Assembly: GCF_050337045.1 (NCBI RefSeq) | Contig: NZ_JAKJSO010000012.1 | Location: forward strand, 248,001 to 312,000 | Length of the DNA stretch: 64,000 nucleotides | From: Photobacterium kagoshimensis | Lineage (GTDB): Bacteria; Pseudomonadota; Gammaproteobacteria; Enterobacterales; Vibrionaceae | Direction: 5' to 3' | Shown: in pieces, positions 18,214-27,433 of the stretch | Numbering within the stretch: the stretch's first letter is position 1 | How the letters are laid out: each line of letters opens with the position of its first letter | The notes under the pieces: generated by a model | Database searches by the model: none | Seen by the model: the letters and a program-made list of their open reading frames with translations, nothing else | What the model was told of the DNA's origin: nothing | Translations under genes and position numbers: made by a program

Positions 18214-19137
18214 TCAAAGAATATAAACAAAGGTAAATAACCCTAACCACACCACATCGACAAAGTGCCAATACCAAGCCCCCGCTTGAAAGGCAAAGTG
18301 CTTCTCGGCACTAAAATGCCCTTTGAGTACCCGACACCACACAATAAATAAAATGATGGTACCCAAGGTGACATGCAGGCCATGAAATCCCGTCAGCATA
18401 AAGAAGGTATTACCGTATATGCCTGAATCTAACGTTAGACCCATATCCTGATAAGCGTGAATATATTCCACCCCTTGCAGGTAAACAAACAGTCCTCCCA
18501 ACAACACGGTTAACAACAGAAAGAGGGTCAAGCGAGGACGATTATCTTTTTCTAACGCAGTGTGCGCGATATGGACAGTGACCGACGATAACAACAAGAT
18601 CAGCGTATTATATAAAGGGAGACCTAAAGGCCCCATCGCTTGGGTTTCGCCCCCACTCGGGGTTAAGATCAGCGGCCACTGGGCAATGAAATCAGGCCAC
18701 AACACAGCATTGGTCATGGCGTTATTGCCCGCCCCGCCTAGCCATGGCACCGCAATCATACGGGCATAAAACAGCGCCCCAAAAAACGCAGCAAAGAACA
18801 TAACTTCAGAAAAAATAAACCAGCTCATACCTTGGCGAAATGAGCGATCCAATTGTGCGCTGTATAACCCCCCCATCGATTCTCGAATCACATCGCGAAA
18901 CCAACCTGTCAGCATAATAAGTAACAAGCCGACACCAGCCAGTAGTACCCAAGGCCCTTGCCCCGCCATGAGCCCCCCCACGGTTGAGCCAGCCCCGAGT
19001 GCAATCAAGAACAGTGCAATTGCCCCGACAATGGGCCATGCACTGGTCGCAGGCACATAATAGGCTTCGTGCTGCTGGCCTGAAGATGCGTCGGGGGGCG
19101 TAATTGTTTGATCGTGTTCGCTGTACGGGTTTGCCAT
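18214..19137 (-). CDS. coxC: Cytochrome c oxidase subunit III
   Basis: Subunit III of the aa3 oxidase, 307 residues with seven helices. Signatures are SWFIFSEVMFFAAFFGALFYAR, HIAHTAL, GFHGLHVTLGTIIL and the C-terminal WYWHFVDVVWLGLFTFVYI. The ATG at 19137 has GAGGT 7-8 bases before it; the frame extends upstream into ctaG but that part is not subunit III. It lies 10 bases after ctaG in the operon. Confidence 0.96.
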   Translation of the reverse strand: MANPYSEHDQTITPPDASSGQQHEAYYVPATSAWPIVGAIALFLIALGAGSTVGGLMAGQGPWVLLAGVGLLLIMLTGWFRDVIRESMGGLYSAQLDRSFRQGMSWFIFSEVMFFAAFFGALFYARMIAVPWLGGAGNNAMTNAVLWPDFIAQWPLILTPSGGETQAMGPLGLPLYNTLILLLSSVTVHIAHTALEKDNRPRLTLFLLLTVLLGGLFVYLQGVEYIHAYQDMGLTLDSGIYGNTFFMLTGFHGLHVTLGTIILFIVWCRVLKGHFSAEKHFAFQAGAWYWHFVDVVWLGLFTFVYIL

Positions 19138-19147
19138 TGTTATGACC

Positions 19148-19711
19148 TCATTGGGTTTGCGCAGTGTTTGTCGGCTGCGCGTCATACAAGGTGTAAGCCA
19201 AAGTCAGGGTATTAATGTCATCAGGCAGGTTCGGATCGATATAAAACACCAAAGGTAACTCTGCCGATCCCCCAGCCTCTAATGGTTGATGATTAAAGCA
19301 AAAGCACTGAATCTTATTAAAATACTGCGCTGCTAACCCTGGGGATACCGACGGCACGGCTTGTCCCACACTGGCTGCTGCTGTCAGGTTTTGCGCGGCA
19401 TAAGCAATTTTATGGGTCTCACCTGGGTGGACTTCCATTCGAGTCACTTGCGGCGTAAACGTCCACTTCATGCCTGGATTGATGTAGGCGACAAACTCGA
19501 CCGTGACCGTGCGACTGGTATCAATACGATTGGCAGCAGCCCTGGTCGGAGTCGATGAGGTTTTGCCATTGATCCCCGTGATATCGCAAAACACGTCGTA
19601 CAAAGGCACAAGTGCAAACGCAAACCCAAACATTGCGATAGCCATCGCCACTAAAGACCACAGGGAGCGCTGCTTTTTCTTCGTTGCCGCTAGCGGTTCT
19701 TGATCTGCCAT
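19148..19711 (-). CDS. ctaG: Cytochrome c oxidase assembly protein CtaG/Cox11
   Basis: A copper chaperone that builds the CuB site of subunit I. It has 187 residues, a single N-terminal membrane helix (about 18-40) and a periplasmic immunoglobulin-like domain with the copper-binding CFCF motif (NKIQCFCFNHQPL). A Cox11 signature PLYDVFCDITGINGKT follows the helix. The chosen ATG at 19711 comes 8 bases after the coxA stop at 19720; longer frames overlap coxA and lack family similarity. Confidence 0.95.
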   Translation of the reverse strand: MADQEPLAATKKKQRSLWSLVAMAIAMFGFAFALVPLYDVFCDITGINGKTSSTPTRAAANRIDTSRTVTVEFVAYINPGMKWTFTPQVTRMEVHPGETHKIAYAAQNLTAAASVGQAVPSVSPGLAAQYFNKIQCFCFNHQPLEAGGSAELPLVFYIDPNLPDDINTLTLAYTLYDAQPTNTAQTQ

Positions 19712-19719
19712 ACCCGCCC

Positions 19720-21366
19720 CTAATCCACTTTCGGTGGCGTCGAGAATGTGTGGTGAGGCGCGGGTGACGGTACCGTCCACTCAAGGCCTTCCGCCCCATC
19801 CCATGGTTTGGCGGCGGCAGGCTCACCACCACGGGCACACTTAATGATGACGGCTAAGAAAATAAACTGTGATAAGCCAAACAAGAAGCCACCGATACTG
19901 ACCACCATGTTCACATCAGCAAACTGCAGCGCATAGTCAGGAATTCGACGCGGCATGCCCGCCAGCCCAAGGAAATGCATCGGGAAAAACAGAATATTGA
20001 CCGACACCACAGAGCACCAGAAATGCCACTTGGCGAGCCGTTCATCAAACATGTACCCGGTCCATTTCGGCAACCAGTAATACGCTGCCGCCATGATCGA
20101 AAATATCGCCCCCGACACCAGCACATAATGAAAATGCGCCACCACAAAATAGGTATCGTGATACTGGAAGTCAGCTGGGGTTATCGCCAGCATCAAGCCA
20201 GAAAAACCGCCAATGGTGAACAAGATAATAAAAGCGATCGCAAAGAGCATCGGCACTTCAAACGTCAACGAGCCTCGCCACATAGTGGCCACCCAGTTAA
20301 AGACCTTCACCCCCGTTGGCACAGAGATAAGCATGGTGCAGTACATAAAGAAGAGCTCTGCCGCCACGGGCATCCCAGTGGTAAACATATGGTGGGCCCA
20401 GACCAAAAAGCTCAAACCTGCAATCGAGGCTGTCGCGTACACCATCGAACTGTAGCCAAAGAGCTTCTTGCGAGAAAATGCGGGGATAATGGCAGAAATG
20501 ATACCGAAACTCGGCAAAATCATAATATAAACTTCAGGGTGACCAAAGAACCAGAAAATATGCTGGAACATCACAGGATCGCCCCCACCCGCCGCATCAA
20601 AGAAGCTGGTGCCAAAATATTTATCCGTCAGTACCATGGTGACCGCCCCTGCGAGTACGGGCATCACAGCTATCAACAAAAACGCCGTGATCAGCCAAGT
20701 CCACACAAATAGCGGCATTTTCATATACGTCATGCCAGGCGCACGCAAATTCATAATGGTCACTATCACATTGATCGCCCCCATGATGGAGCTGATCCCC
20801 ATGATATGCACCGAGAATACAAACAAGCCCGTACTGGCAGGACTGTACGTCGTTGAAAGTGGCGCGTAAAACGTCCAGCCAAAATTTGGACCTCCACCTT
20901 CCATGAACAAAGACGCCAATAACATGGCAAACGCAAATGGCAGAATCCAAAAACTCCAATTATTCATCCGTGGTAGCGCCATATCAGGCGCCCCGATCAT
21001 CAGCGGTACCATCCAGTTTGCTAGGCCAGTGAAAGCAGGCATCACGGCGCCAAACACCATGATAAGCCCATGAACCGTGGTCATCTGATTAAAGAAATTG
21101 GGCTCAACCAACTGCAACCCGGGCTGGAAAAGCTCTGCACGGATCACCATCGCCATTGCACCGCCCGTTAAGAACATCGCAAAGCTAAACATTAAATACA
21201 GCGAGCCGATGTCTTTATGATTGGTGGTCAGCACCCAGCGCATCAGCCCTTTCGGCTGGTGGTGGTGATCATGATGTCCCGTCTCGTCATGCGGTGAATG
21301 CCCATTATTTGATGGCGTCGAATCTGGCTGCTCAACGTCGGTTTGCTCTCGTAACATATCCGTCAT
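19720..21366 (-). CDS. coxA: Cytochrome c oxidase subunit I (aa3, heme-copper type A)
   Basis: The catalytic subunit that reduces oxygen to water and pumps protons. The 548 residues include all metal ligands: His99 (heme a) in MTTVHG, His276-Tyr280 cross-link motif GHPEVY, His325/His326 (CuB), and His411/His413 in HDTYFVVAHFHYVL for heme a3 and heme a. Glu278 marks a type A1 enzyme. The N-terminus has an unusual His-rich stretch (GHHDHHH, about 30-36) ahead of the first helix. It lies 14 bases after coxB. Confidence 0.98.
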   Translation of the reverse strand: MTDMLREQTDVEQPDSTPSNNGHSPHDETGHHDHHHQPKGLMRWVLTTNHKDIGSLYLMFSFAMFLTGGAMAMVIRAELFQPGLQLVEPNFFNQMTTVHGLIMVFGAVMPAFTGLANWMVPLMIGAPDMALPRMNNWSFWILPFAFAMLLASLFMEGGGPNFGWTFYAPLSTTYSPASTGLFVFSVHIMGISSIMGAINVIVTIMNLRAPGMTYMKMPLFVWTWLITAFLLIAVMPVLAGAVTMVLTDKYFGTSFFDAAGGGDPVMFQHIFWFFGHPEVYIMILPSFGIISAIIPAFSRKKLFGYSSMVYATASIAGLSFLVWAHHMFTTGMPVAAELFFMYCTMLISVPTGVKVFNWVATMWRGSLTFEVPMLFAIAFIILFTIGGFSGLMLAITPADFQYHDTYFVVAHFHYVLVSGAIFSIMAAAYYWLPKWTGYMFDERLAKWHFWCSVVSVNILFFPMHFLGLAGMPRRIPDYALQFADVNMVVSIGGFLFGLSQFIFLAVIIKCARGGEPAAAKPWDGAEGLEWTVPSPAPHHTFSTPPKVD

Positions 21367-21380
21367 TGGTCTTGCTCCCT

Positions 21381-22532
21381 TTAAAGATTCTCGCCATTCA
21401 ACACGGCTTGTACTTCGGCGGCTTGCACCGTATCGCCTGTATCATTGCCCCACGCATTCCGCTCGTAAGTGATCACGGCGGCGAGCTCCTTAAGACTCAG
21501 CTGAGGACCAAAGGCCTGCATTGCCGTTCCCGTCTTGCCGTGGACAACAATCGAAATATGCTCAAGTTTTTTACTTTTATCGACCGATAACCCTTGGCCC
21601 GCTAACGCAGGGAATGCACCAGGGATCCCTTGACCAGCCGCTTGGTGACACACCGCACAGCGAGCTTGATAGGTTTTCTCACCCAATGCCATCAGCTCAT
21701 CCATTGGCATTTGCATATCCAACAAACGCTGCTCTTCTTCACGCGCTAGCTGCTGGGCCACCTTGGTGGTTTGCAGCCATTCTTCGTATTCCACTTGGGT
21801 TTTGGCAATCACCACTATCGGCATGAAACCATGGTCTTTACCACACAGCTCTGCACATTGGCCGCGGTAAATACCCGGCTCTTCAATGCGAGTCCACGCT
21901 TCATTAATAAAACCGGGGTTAGCATCTTTTTTCACCGCAAAAGCAGGCACCCACCAAGAATGAATAACGTCTTGTGAAGTAATCAGAAAACGGACTTTTT
22001 GCCCAATGGGCAGAATTAAGGGGCGGTCAACTTCAAGCAGGTAGTTATCGCGCTTTTCACGTTCGTTGGCGATCTGGGCGGGAGATGTCGCTAACAGCGA
22101 AAAATACTCAACTTCTTGGTCAAAATAGCGGTAATGCCACTTCCACTGCGAGCCTGTGATCAGCACGGTCAGATCGGGTTTGGTGGTATCTTCCATCGCC
22201 AGCAAGGTTTTGGTGGCAGGGATCGCCATGGCAATCAAAATCACAAACGGGATCAGTGTCCACAAAATTTCTACTTTGGTACTTTCATGGAAAGAAGCCG
22301 CCACTGCGCCACGCGATTTACGATGATGAATAATGGCCCAAAACATCACCCCAAACACGATGACACCAATCACGACACAAATGTAAAAAATGGTCATGTG
22401 CAGATCAAAAACCTGCTGGCTAACGTCGGTGACCCCTTGGGTCATATTAAGTGGCATGGTTTTCGTTTCGGCTGCAACTGGTAGCGCCCAAAAGGCAGCA
22501 AACAGCCCATAGAACAATTGGCGAATTGTCAC
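21381..22532 (-). CDS. coxB: Cytochrome c oxidase subunit II with fused cytochrome c domain
   Basis: Electron-entry subunit, 383 residues. Order: signal peptide (about 1-21), two membrane helices (about 45-68 and 88-108), a cupredoxin domain with CuA ligands His191, Cys226, Cys230, His234 and Met237, a helical linker, and a C-terminal cytochrome c domain with heme motif CAVCH (292-296). The fusion makes this a caa3-like enzyme. It is the first gene of the operon; its promoter should lie in 22533-22753 but I cannot place it convincingly. Confidence 0.97.
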   Translation of the reverse strand: MTIRQLFYGLFAAFWALPVAAETKTMPLNMTQGVTDVSQQVFDLHMTIFYICVVIGVIVFGVMFWAIIHHRKSRGAVAASFHESTKVEILWTLIPFVILIAMAIPATKTLLAMEDTTKPDLTVLITGSQWKWHYRYFDQEVEYFSLLATSPAQIANEREKRDNYLLEVDRPLILPIGQKVRFLITSQDVIHSWWVPAFAVKKDANPGFINEAWTRIEEPGIYRGQCAELCGKDHGFMPIVVIAKTQVEYEEWLQTTKVAQQLAREEEQRLLDMQMPMDELMALGEKTYQARCAVCHQAAGQGIPGAFPALAGQGLSVDKSKKLEHISIVVHGKTGTAMQAFGPQLSLKELAAVITYERNAWGNDTGDTVQAAEVQAVLNGENL

Positions 22533-22753
22533 CCCGATCCCTCCCCTGGTAACACCAACAAGACGATATCCCTAAGTGTGTAGACAGAAAAAACACCTTT
22601 CGCGCCACACAATTAACACTTTATTTACATTTAACTTAGGACATAATCGGGAGATAGGGCAATAAATTACCAGTTAAAAAATAGCGAGATCAACGAACGA
22701 AGCGCCACCCAAAATAGAATAATTTCAGGTGAAGACACTAGCAGGAGAAAGCT

Positions 22754-23551
22754 TTACAGACGGAAGTGAACCACGATAGGAGTCAGGCGATATTTTAAGC
22801 TGGTCATCTTTGCCACCCAGCGCTGCCATGATCGCCAACGCCCACAATGGTGGTCAAATGGGCTCTGACAGCTCACCAACTCCGCCCAAGGTAGCCAGTT
22901 AATAATTTGTTGAGCTGGATCGGCAAAACCATGTTGGTACTTTTCTGTGCCCATTTTTTGCGCCAACACCGAATCACAGGCATCACCCGCCAGCACCACA
23001 CACGCTTCCAGCTTACTAAAATGACAACCTATGCGTTGTACAAACTGGGCGAGTTGGCCCTCGGTACAGTGGAGTAACGCTTGATCACACAGCAGCAAAA
23101 CAGGAACGTTATTCATGGCAGGCAAAGCTTTGAGCCTGCTCAGATCTGTCACCGAGCCATTACGCATGGTATAGCGCTCACTTTTATGGAAAAGGCGCTC
23201 ACGCCATAGTAAGTTTTCGTCGGTATCTAACTCGAACCAACGACATCTTCCGTTATCTAGGCGGTAAAATCGGGTATCTAGCCCAGCGCCAACATTGATG
23301 ACGTAGCCATTAGGATTTCGACGTAAAAACTGCAAAACCACTTTATCGCATTGCAAGGTTAAGGTGGCGTGCAACAATTGGCGCTCGGTGATATTGCCCG
23401 ATAGACAATCTGGCACAAGATGACATTGGCTACAGGCTGCTGCCGCAACAGGATCGTAGATCAACCCATTATCATCCAGACTTTCACGGCTGCGCAGCCA
23501 CAGCGGCTGCAGTAATTTTGGTGGTATCTTGTAGCGAACAGGACTGGCCAT
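22754..23551 (-). CDS. LCM-type SAM-dependent methyltransferase
   Basis: A 265-residue class I methyltransferase of the leucine carboxyl methyltransferase/Tcm O-methyltransferase family. The SAM motif I is INVGAGLDTRFYRL, followed by the acidic ribose-binding WFELDTDE and a motif IV-like region LLLCDQALLHCTE. Four cysteines cluster at 40-58 (ACSQCHLVPDC), not typical of the family as I know it. The substrate is unknown. It lies between lexA and the cox operon and reads in the same direction as both; it starts 220 bases downstream of lexA, past the lexA terminator. Confidence 0.8.
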   Translation of the reverse strand: MASPVRYKIPPKLLQPLWLRSRESLDDNGLIYDPVAAAACSQCHLVPDCLSGNITERQLLHATLTLQCDKVVLQFLRRNPNGYVINVGAGLDTRFYRLDNGRCRWFELDTDENLLWRERLFHKSERYTMRNGSVTDLSRLKALPAMNNVPVLLLCDQALLHCTEGQLAQFVQRIGCHFSKLEACVVLAGDACDSVLAQKMGTEKYQHGFADPAQQIINWLPWAELVSCQSPFDHHCGRWRSWQRWVAKMTSLKYRLTPIVVHFRL

Positions 23552-23705
23552 GGCTTCTCATCTCCCTATGATCACTCTGATTGGCGAACGCACTCAATAG
23601 TGAATACAGCTGATGATAATAACTCTCATTAGCTTTTGCAAAGTTATTCTTCGCGAGCCATTAATGAAGCAGATAGGCCGAGCTAAGTTCTTAGGGCGCG
23701 GCAAT

Positions 23706-23732
23706 AAAAAACGCCCGTCGGTATGACGAGCG
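23706..23732 (-). terminator. lexA terminator
   Basis: On the minus strand a stem CGCTCGTC/GACGGGCG (one G-U pair) with loop ATACC is followed by T6. It lies 40 bases after the lexA stop. Confidence 0.85.
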
Positions 23733-23771
23733 CTTGATGAAAGTGAAGCGGTGAAGATGTGAGGCTGAAAA

Positions 23772-24392
23772 TTACATCCAGTCGCTATTGCGAATAACCC
23801 CAACCGCAATACCTTCAATCGATAGGTGTTGCTGGCTAAGATCGACCACAATCGGGGAGAAATCTTCATTTTCAGCATGCAGTAATACCTGCGAGCCTTT
23901 TTTCTCTAAGCGTTTCACGGTGACATCATCGTCAACACGTGCCACCACAACTTGGCCATTGTGTACATCTTGGGTTTTGTGTACAGCCAGTAAATCACCA
24001 TCCATGATGCCAATGTCTTTCATACTCATGCCATTGACTCGTAATAAGAAATCAGCACGAGGTTTAAAGAGTGAAGCATCCACTTCATAGTGTGTTTCAA
24101 CGTGTTCTTGCGCCAAAATAGGCTCACCCGCGGCAACTTGACCGATAAGTGGTAACCCTTTCTCTTCTGGCTCATCATTGCTGGCAATCAGGCGAATGCC
24201 TCGTGAAGCACCCGGAATAATTTCGATCACTTGCTTTCGCGCAAGTGCTTTTAAATGTTCTTCTGCAGCATTTGCAGAGCGAAATCCGAGTTCACGGGCT
24301 ATTTCAGCACGTGTAGGCGGCATTCCAGAATCTTCGATTTTTGCTTTGATTAGCTCAAAGACTTCTTGTTGGCGCGGCGTTAACGGCTTCAT
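23772..24392 (-). CDS. lexA: SOS repressor LexA
   Basis: The self-cleaving repressor of the SOS response. The 206 residues have an N-terminal winged helix (TRAEIARELGFRSANAAEEHLKAL), the cleavage site Ala88-Gly89 in GQVAAGEP, catalytic Ser123 in NGMSMKD, and Lys160 in DVTVKRLEKKG. Two SOS boxes in its promoter region indicate autoregulation, as in E. coli. It diverges from plsB, the arrangement of vibrios (in E. coli too lexA and plsB are neighbours). Confidence 0.98.
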   Translation of the reverse strand: MKPLTPRQQEVFELIKAKIEDSGMPPTRAEIARELGFRSANAAEEHLKALARKQVIEIIPGASRGIRLIASNDEPEEKGLPLIGQVAAGEPILAQEHVETHYEVDASLFKPRADFLLRVNGMSMKDIGIMDGDLLAVHKTQDVHNGQVVVARVDDDVTVKRLEKKGSQVLLHAENEDFSPIVVDLSQQHLSIEGIAVGVIRNSDWM

Positions 24393-24400
24393 AGCAGACC

Positions 24401-24416
24401 CTGTCTTTTTATACAG
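24401..24416 (-). promoter_or_regulatory. LexA (SOS) box 1
   Basis: CTGTCTTTTTATACAG has the perfect CTGT-N8-ACAG ends of the SOS consensus. It lies 9 bases upstream of the lexA start codon. Confidence 0.88.
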
Positions 24417-24419
24417 TCA

Positions 24420-24435
24420 CTGTGAGTATATCCAG
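24420..24435 (-). promoter_or_regulatory. LexA (SOS) box 2
   Basis: CTGTGAGTATATCCAG fits the CTGT-N8-MCAG form seen in the second E. coli lexA box. Its start is 19 bp from that of box 1. A -10-like TATACT read on the minus strand falls inside it, so binding would block the lexA promoter. Confidence 0.82.
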
Positions 24436-24690
24436 TGTTAGCCTACTTGAAAAGATACTTGTTGGTTAAAACAGCAATTAACTTTAACCAACCGTATATC
24501 CCCACGGAATCAGCGGCTGGAATACATTATTAACCGCTATAATTTAGTGAGCGCCTTCACTAAACAATTAGTTAGTGAATCTGAAAAGCAAAAATGTCAC
24601 CTTTGCCATCTTCTGAGTGATTTTAGCTGCAAGATTACGCCTGTTTAATGATATCCTTGCCTCGTTAAAAAACCGAGGCTAGTTAAAGAC

Positions 24691-27132
24691 ATGTCAAGTT
24701 GGCAGAAATTTTATCAAAAAACACTCAATTTGCCGCTTTCTCTGCTGGTTAAAACGCATTCAATTCCGTCTAACCCAGTAGAAGATTTGGCGTTAGACTT
24801 AGCGCGTCCTATCATCTATATCTTACCTTTCCGTTCAACAACAGATTTGGTAACACTACGTCGCAGTACAAAAGAGCTTGGCCTTCCAGACCCTCTCGCG
24901 CCGCTCGAAATAGGTGATCGCACATTCAATCGCTTTGTCTTTGTCGCAGATGCTCCAAGTATTTTTGGCAGCGATGGTGAATTACCGCCGTCGTCGCTTA
25001 CCCAGTTCACAGAACTGCTGGAACTGCATAAACAAGATGCTGAACTCGATATTCAGCTGATCCCTGCATCTATTTTATGGGGTCGTAAACCGGGGAAAGA
25101 AACCAACCATAAACCTGTTCTGCGCGCCCTAAACGGCCCAGAAAAAATGTTTACGGTATTGGCCCATGGCCGAGACTGCATGGTGCGCTTAAGCTCACCA
25201 GTATCACTGCGCTACATGGCTGATCACCACGGCATTGATAACGCGATTGCGCACAAGCTAGCGCGAGTAGCTAAAATCCACTTCTCACGCCAACAATTGG
25301 CCGCTTCTGGTCCGAAATTGCCCGACCGCCAGCTGCTCTTTAAGCGCCTATTAGCGTCGAAAGCGATTGAAAAAGTGGTCGAAGAAGAAGCGCTAAGCCG
25401 TGACGTGCCGATCGAGAAAGTACGCAAAGAAGCCGTCGATATGATGGAAGAAATTGCGGCGAATTTCTCTTACTCGCTGATCCGACACGGCGAGCGTATT
25501 CTGGGTTGGTTCTGGAACCGCTTGTACCAAGGCTTGAACATTCACAATGCTCAGCGTGTGCGTCAGTTAGCACAAGACGGCCACGAAATTGTGTACGTCC
25601 CTTGTCACCGTAGTCACATGGACTACTTGTTGCTGTCGTATGTCTTGTATAAAGAAGGCTTAGTGCCGCCACACATTGCGGCGGGTATTAACCTGAACTT
25701 CTTCCCAGCTGGCCCGATTTTCCGTCGTGGCGGTGGTTTCTTCATTCGTCGTAGCTTTAAGGGTAACCGCCTGTACTCCACGGTTTTCCGTGAATACTTG
25801 GCCGAGCTGTTTGCCAAAGGCTACTCGGTTGAATACTTCAGTGAAGGTGGCCGTTCACGTACGGGTCGTTTGCTCCCGGCTAAAACGGGCATGCTGTCGA
25901 TGACCATTCAAGCCATGCTACGTGGCCTAAACCGCCCTGTTACCTTAGTACCTGTGTACATAGGTTACGAACACGTGATGGAAGTCAGCACTTACGCCAA
26001 AGAGTTGCAAGGTAAGCGTAAAGAGAAAGAGAACGTCGGCCAAGTGCTACGAACCTTACGCAAACTGCGTAACTTCGGCCAAGGTTACGTGAATTTCGGC
26101 GAACCGATCCCGATCAATCAGTACCTGAACGATCATGCACCTGATTGGCACAAAGATATCGATCCCATTGAACCGCAGCGTCCACACTGGTTAAACCCTG
26201 TCGTGAACAGCCTTGCAGTGAAAATGATGACCCACATTAATGATGCGGCAGCCACCAATGCCCTGACCTTATGTGGTCTTGCACTATTGTCATCGCGACA
26301 ACGTGCGTTAAGCCGTGAAGAGCTCGAGCAACAAGTTACTTGTTACTTGGAGTTAATGCGCAATACGCCATACTCAGAGCAAAGCACAGTGCCTTCGGAA
26401 GATGCTGCCGAACTGGTTGCTCACGCGATCGAGATGGATAAATTCTTGGTTGAACGCGATGCATTGGGTGAGATCATCTCACTGGATCGTCAACAATCAA
26501 TTTTGATGACCTATTACCGCAACAACATCATTCACTTGTTTGCGCTGCCATCGTTAATTGCTCACATCGTGGTGCAATACCAAACGCTGACAGTTGATGA
26601 AATTCACGAGCAAGTTGAAAAACTGTACCCATTCTTAAAAGCAGAGCTATTCCTACGCTATGAAAAAGAAGAATTAGGGGCAGTGATTGATGAGCTGATT
26701 GCAGAGCTGGTTCGTCAACGTCTACTACTCAATGACGGCGTGCACATCTCGATGAACAATGCCCGCATTGGTCCACTGCAACTGCTGGCGCGCACCATTT
26801 CTGAAACGCTGCAACGCTATGCGATTGCACTAACGCTACTGCGTGCTGAACCGCAAATGATGAAGAGCGATTTAGAACAGCAAAGCCAGATGATGGCACA
26901 GCGTCTAAGCCGCCTACACGGTATCAATGCACCAGAGTTCTTCGATAAAGGTGTATTCGCGACACTGGTGAAAACGCTGCGTGAAGAGGGCTACCTCAAC
27001 GAAGAGTGCCATGCAGTGTCTCGTCCCGTAGAAGAGTTGGCGGATCAATTGGCTAGCATGGTTTCACCTGAAGTGAAGCTCACCATTCACGCGGTTATTA
27101 GCCGTGAAGAGCGTGAAGTCACTACCGATTAG
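24691..27132 (+). CDS. plsB: Glycerol-3-phosphate 1-O-acyltransferase
   Basis: The inner-membrane enzyme that makes lysophosphatidate, the first step of phospholipid synthesis. The 813 residues match E. coli PlsB (807) from end to end. Acyltransferase block I is CHRSHMDYLLLSY (HX4D, near residue 306), followed by NLNFFPAGPIFRRGGGFFIRR and the glycerol-3-phosphate block EGGRSRTGR. It is divergent from lexA; the glp genes that import and oxidise the same substrate lie 3-8 kb away. A strong terminator follows. Confidence 0.98.
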   Translation: MSSWQKFYQKTLNLPLSLLVKTHSIPSNPVEDLALDLARPIIYILPFRSTTDLVTLRRSTKELGLPDPLAPLEIGDRTFNRFVFVADAPSIFGSDGELPPSSLTQFTELLELHKQDAELDIQLIPASILWGRKPGKETNHKPVLRALNGPEKMFTVLAHGRDCMVRLSSPVSLRYMADHHGIDNAIAHKLARVAKIHFSRQQLAASGPKLPDRQLLFKRLLASKAIEKVVEEEALSRDVPIEKVRKEAVDMMEEIAANFSYSLIRHGERILGWFWNRLYQGLNIHNAQRVRQLAQDGHEIVYVPCHRSHMDYLLLSYVLYKEGLVPPHIAAGINLNFFPAGPIFRRGGGFFIRRSFKGNRLYSTVFREYLAELFAKGYSVEYFSEGGRSRTGRLLPAKTGMLSMTIQAMLRGLNRPVTLVPVYIGYEHVMEVSTYAKELQGKRKEKENVGQVLRTLRKLRNFGQGYVNFGEPIPINQYLNDHAPDWHKDIDPIEPQRPHWLNPVVNSLAVKMMTHINDAAATNALTLCGLALLSSRQRALSREELEQQVTCYLELMRNTPYSEQSTVPSEDAAELVAHAIEMDKFLVERDALGEIISLDRQQSILMTYYRNNIIHLFALPSLIAHIVVQYQTLTVDEIHEQVEKLYPFLKAELFLRYEKEELGAVIDELIAELVRQRLLLNDGVHISMNNARIGPLQLLARTISETLQRYAIALTLLRAEPQMMKSDLEQQSQMMAQRLSRLHGINAPEFFDKGVFATLVKTLREEGYLNEECHAVSRPVEELADQLASMVSPEVKLTIHAVISREEREVTTD

Positions 27133-27153
27133 CCCTGCTAATCACGATCATCT

Positions 27154-27179
27154 AAAGCCGCTCTCGAGCGGCTTTTTTT
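27154..27179 (+). terminator. plsB terminator
   Basis: Stem AAAGCCGCTC/GAGCGGCTTT with a 2-base loop followed by a T7 run, 22 bases after the plsB stop. Confidence 0.94.
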
Positions 27180-27377
27180 GTGTTTGATATTCGATTACAG
27201 CGCATTTTCAGACTGTGAACACGCTTTTGAGCAATAGGCACACCATAGCTAAAAAGCTTATAACCAACAGATTTATATAAAGAAAAGTAGTCACTTATTT
27301 TCAGATGTACAGCGTTGGCGCTTTTAGTTCACGCTAACCCTAAAGCTCTTTTCTTTCGCCCACAGATCAACAAAGAC
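27180..27377. other. Intergenic stretch between plsB and ubiA terminators
   Basis: About 200 AT-rich bases between two convergent terminators. I see no open frame of note, no repeat and no regulatory motif. Confidence 0.6.
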
Positions 27378-27405
27378 AAAAAAAGCACCCTGAGGTGCTT
27401 TTTAA
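27378..27405 (-). terminator. ubiA terminator
   Basis: Stem GCACC/GGTGC with loop CTGA, A-run on one side and T5 on the other; the long A7 side gives a T7 tail for the minus-strand ubiC-ubiA transcript. Confidence 0.88.
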
Positions 27406-27433
27406 TTTACTGACTAACCCGTGCTAAATACGG

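Noticed and set aside
19975..20712. 245-residue plus-strand ORF rich in His, Arg and Lys
   Set aside because: It is antisense to coxA throughout, with the composition expected from the reverse frame of a hydrophobic membrane protein; no ribosome site or family similarity.
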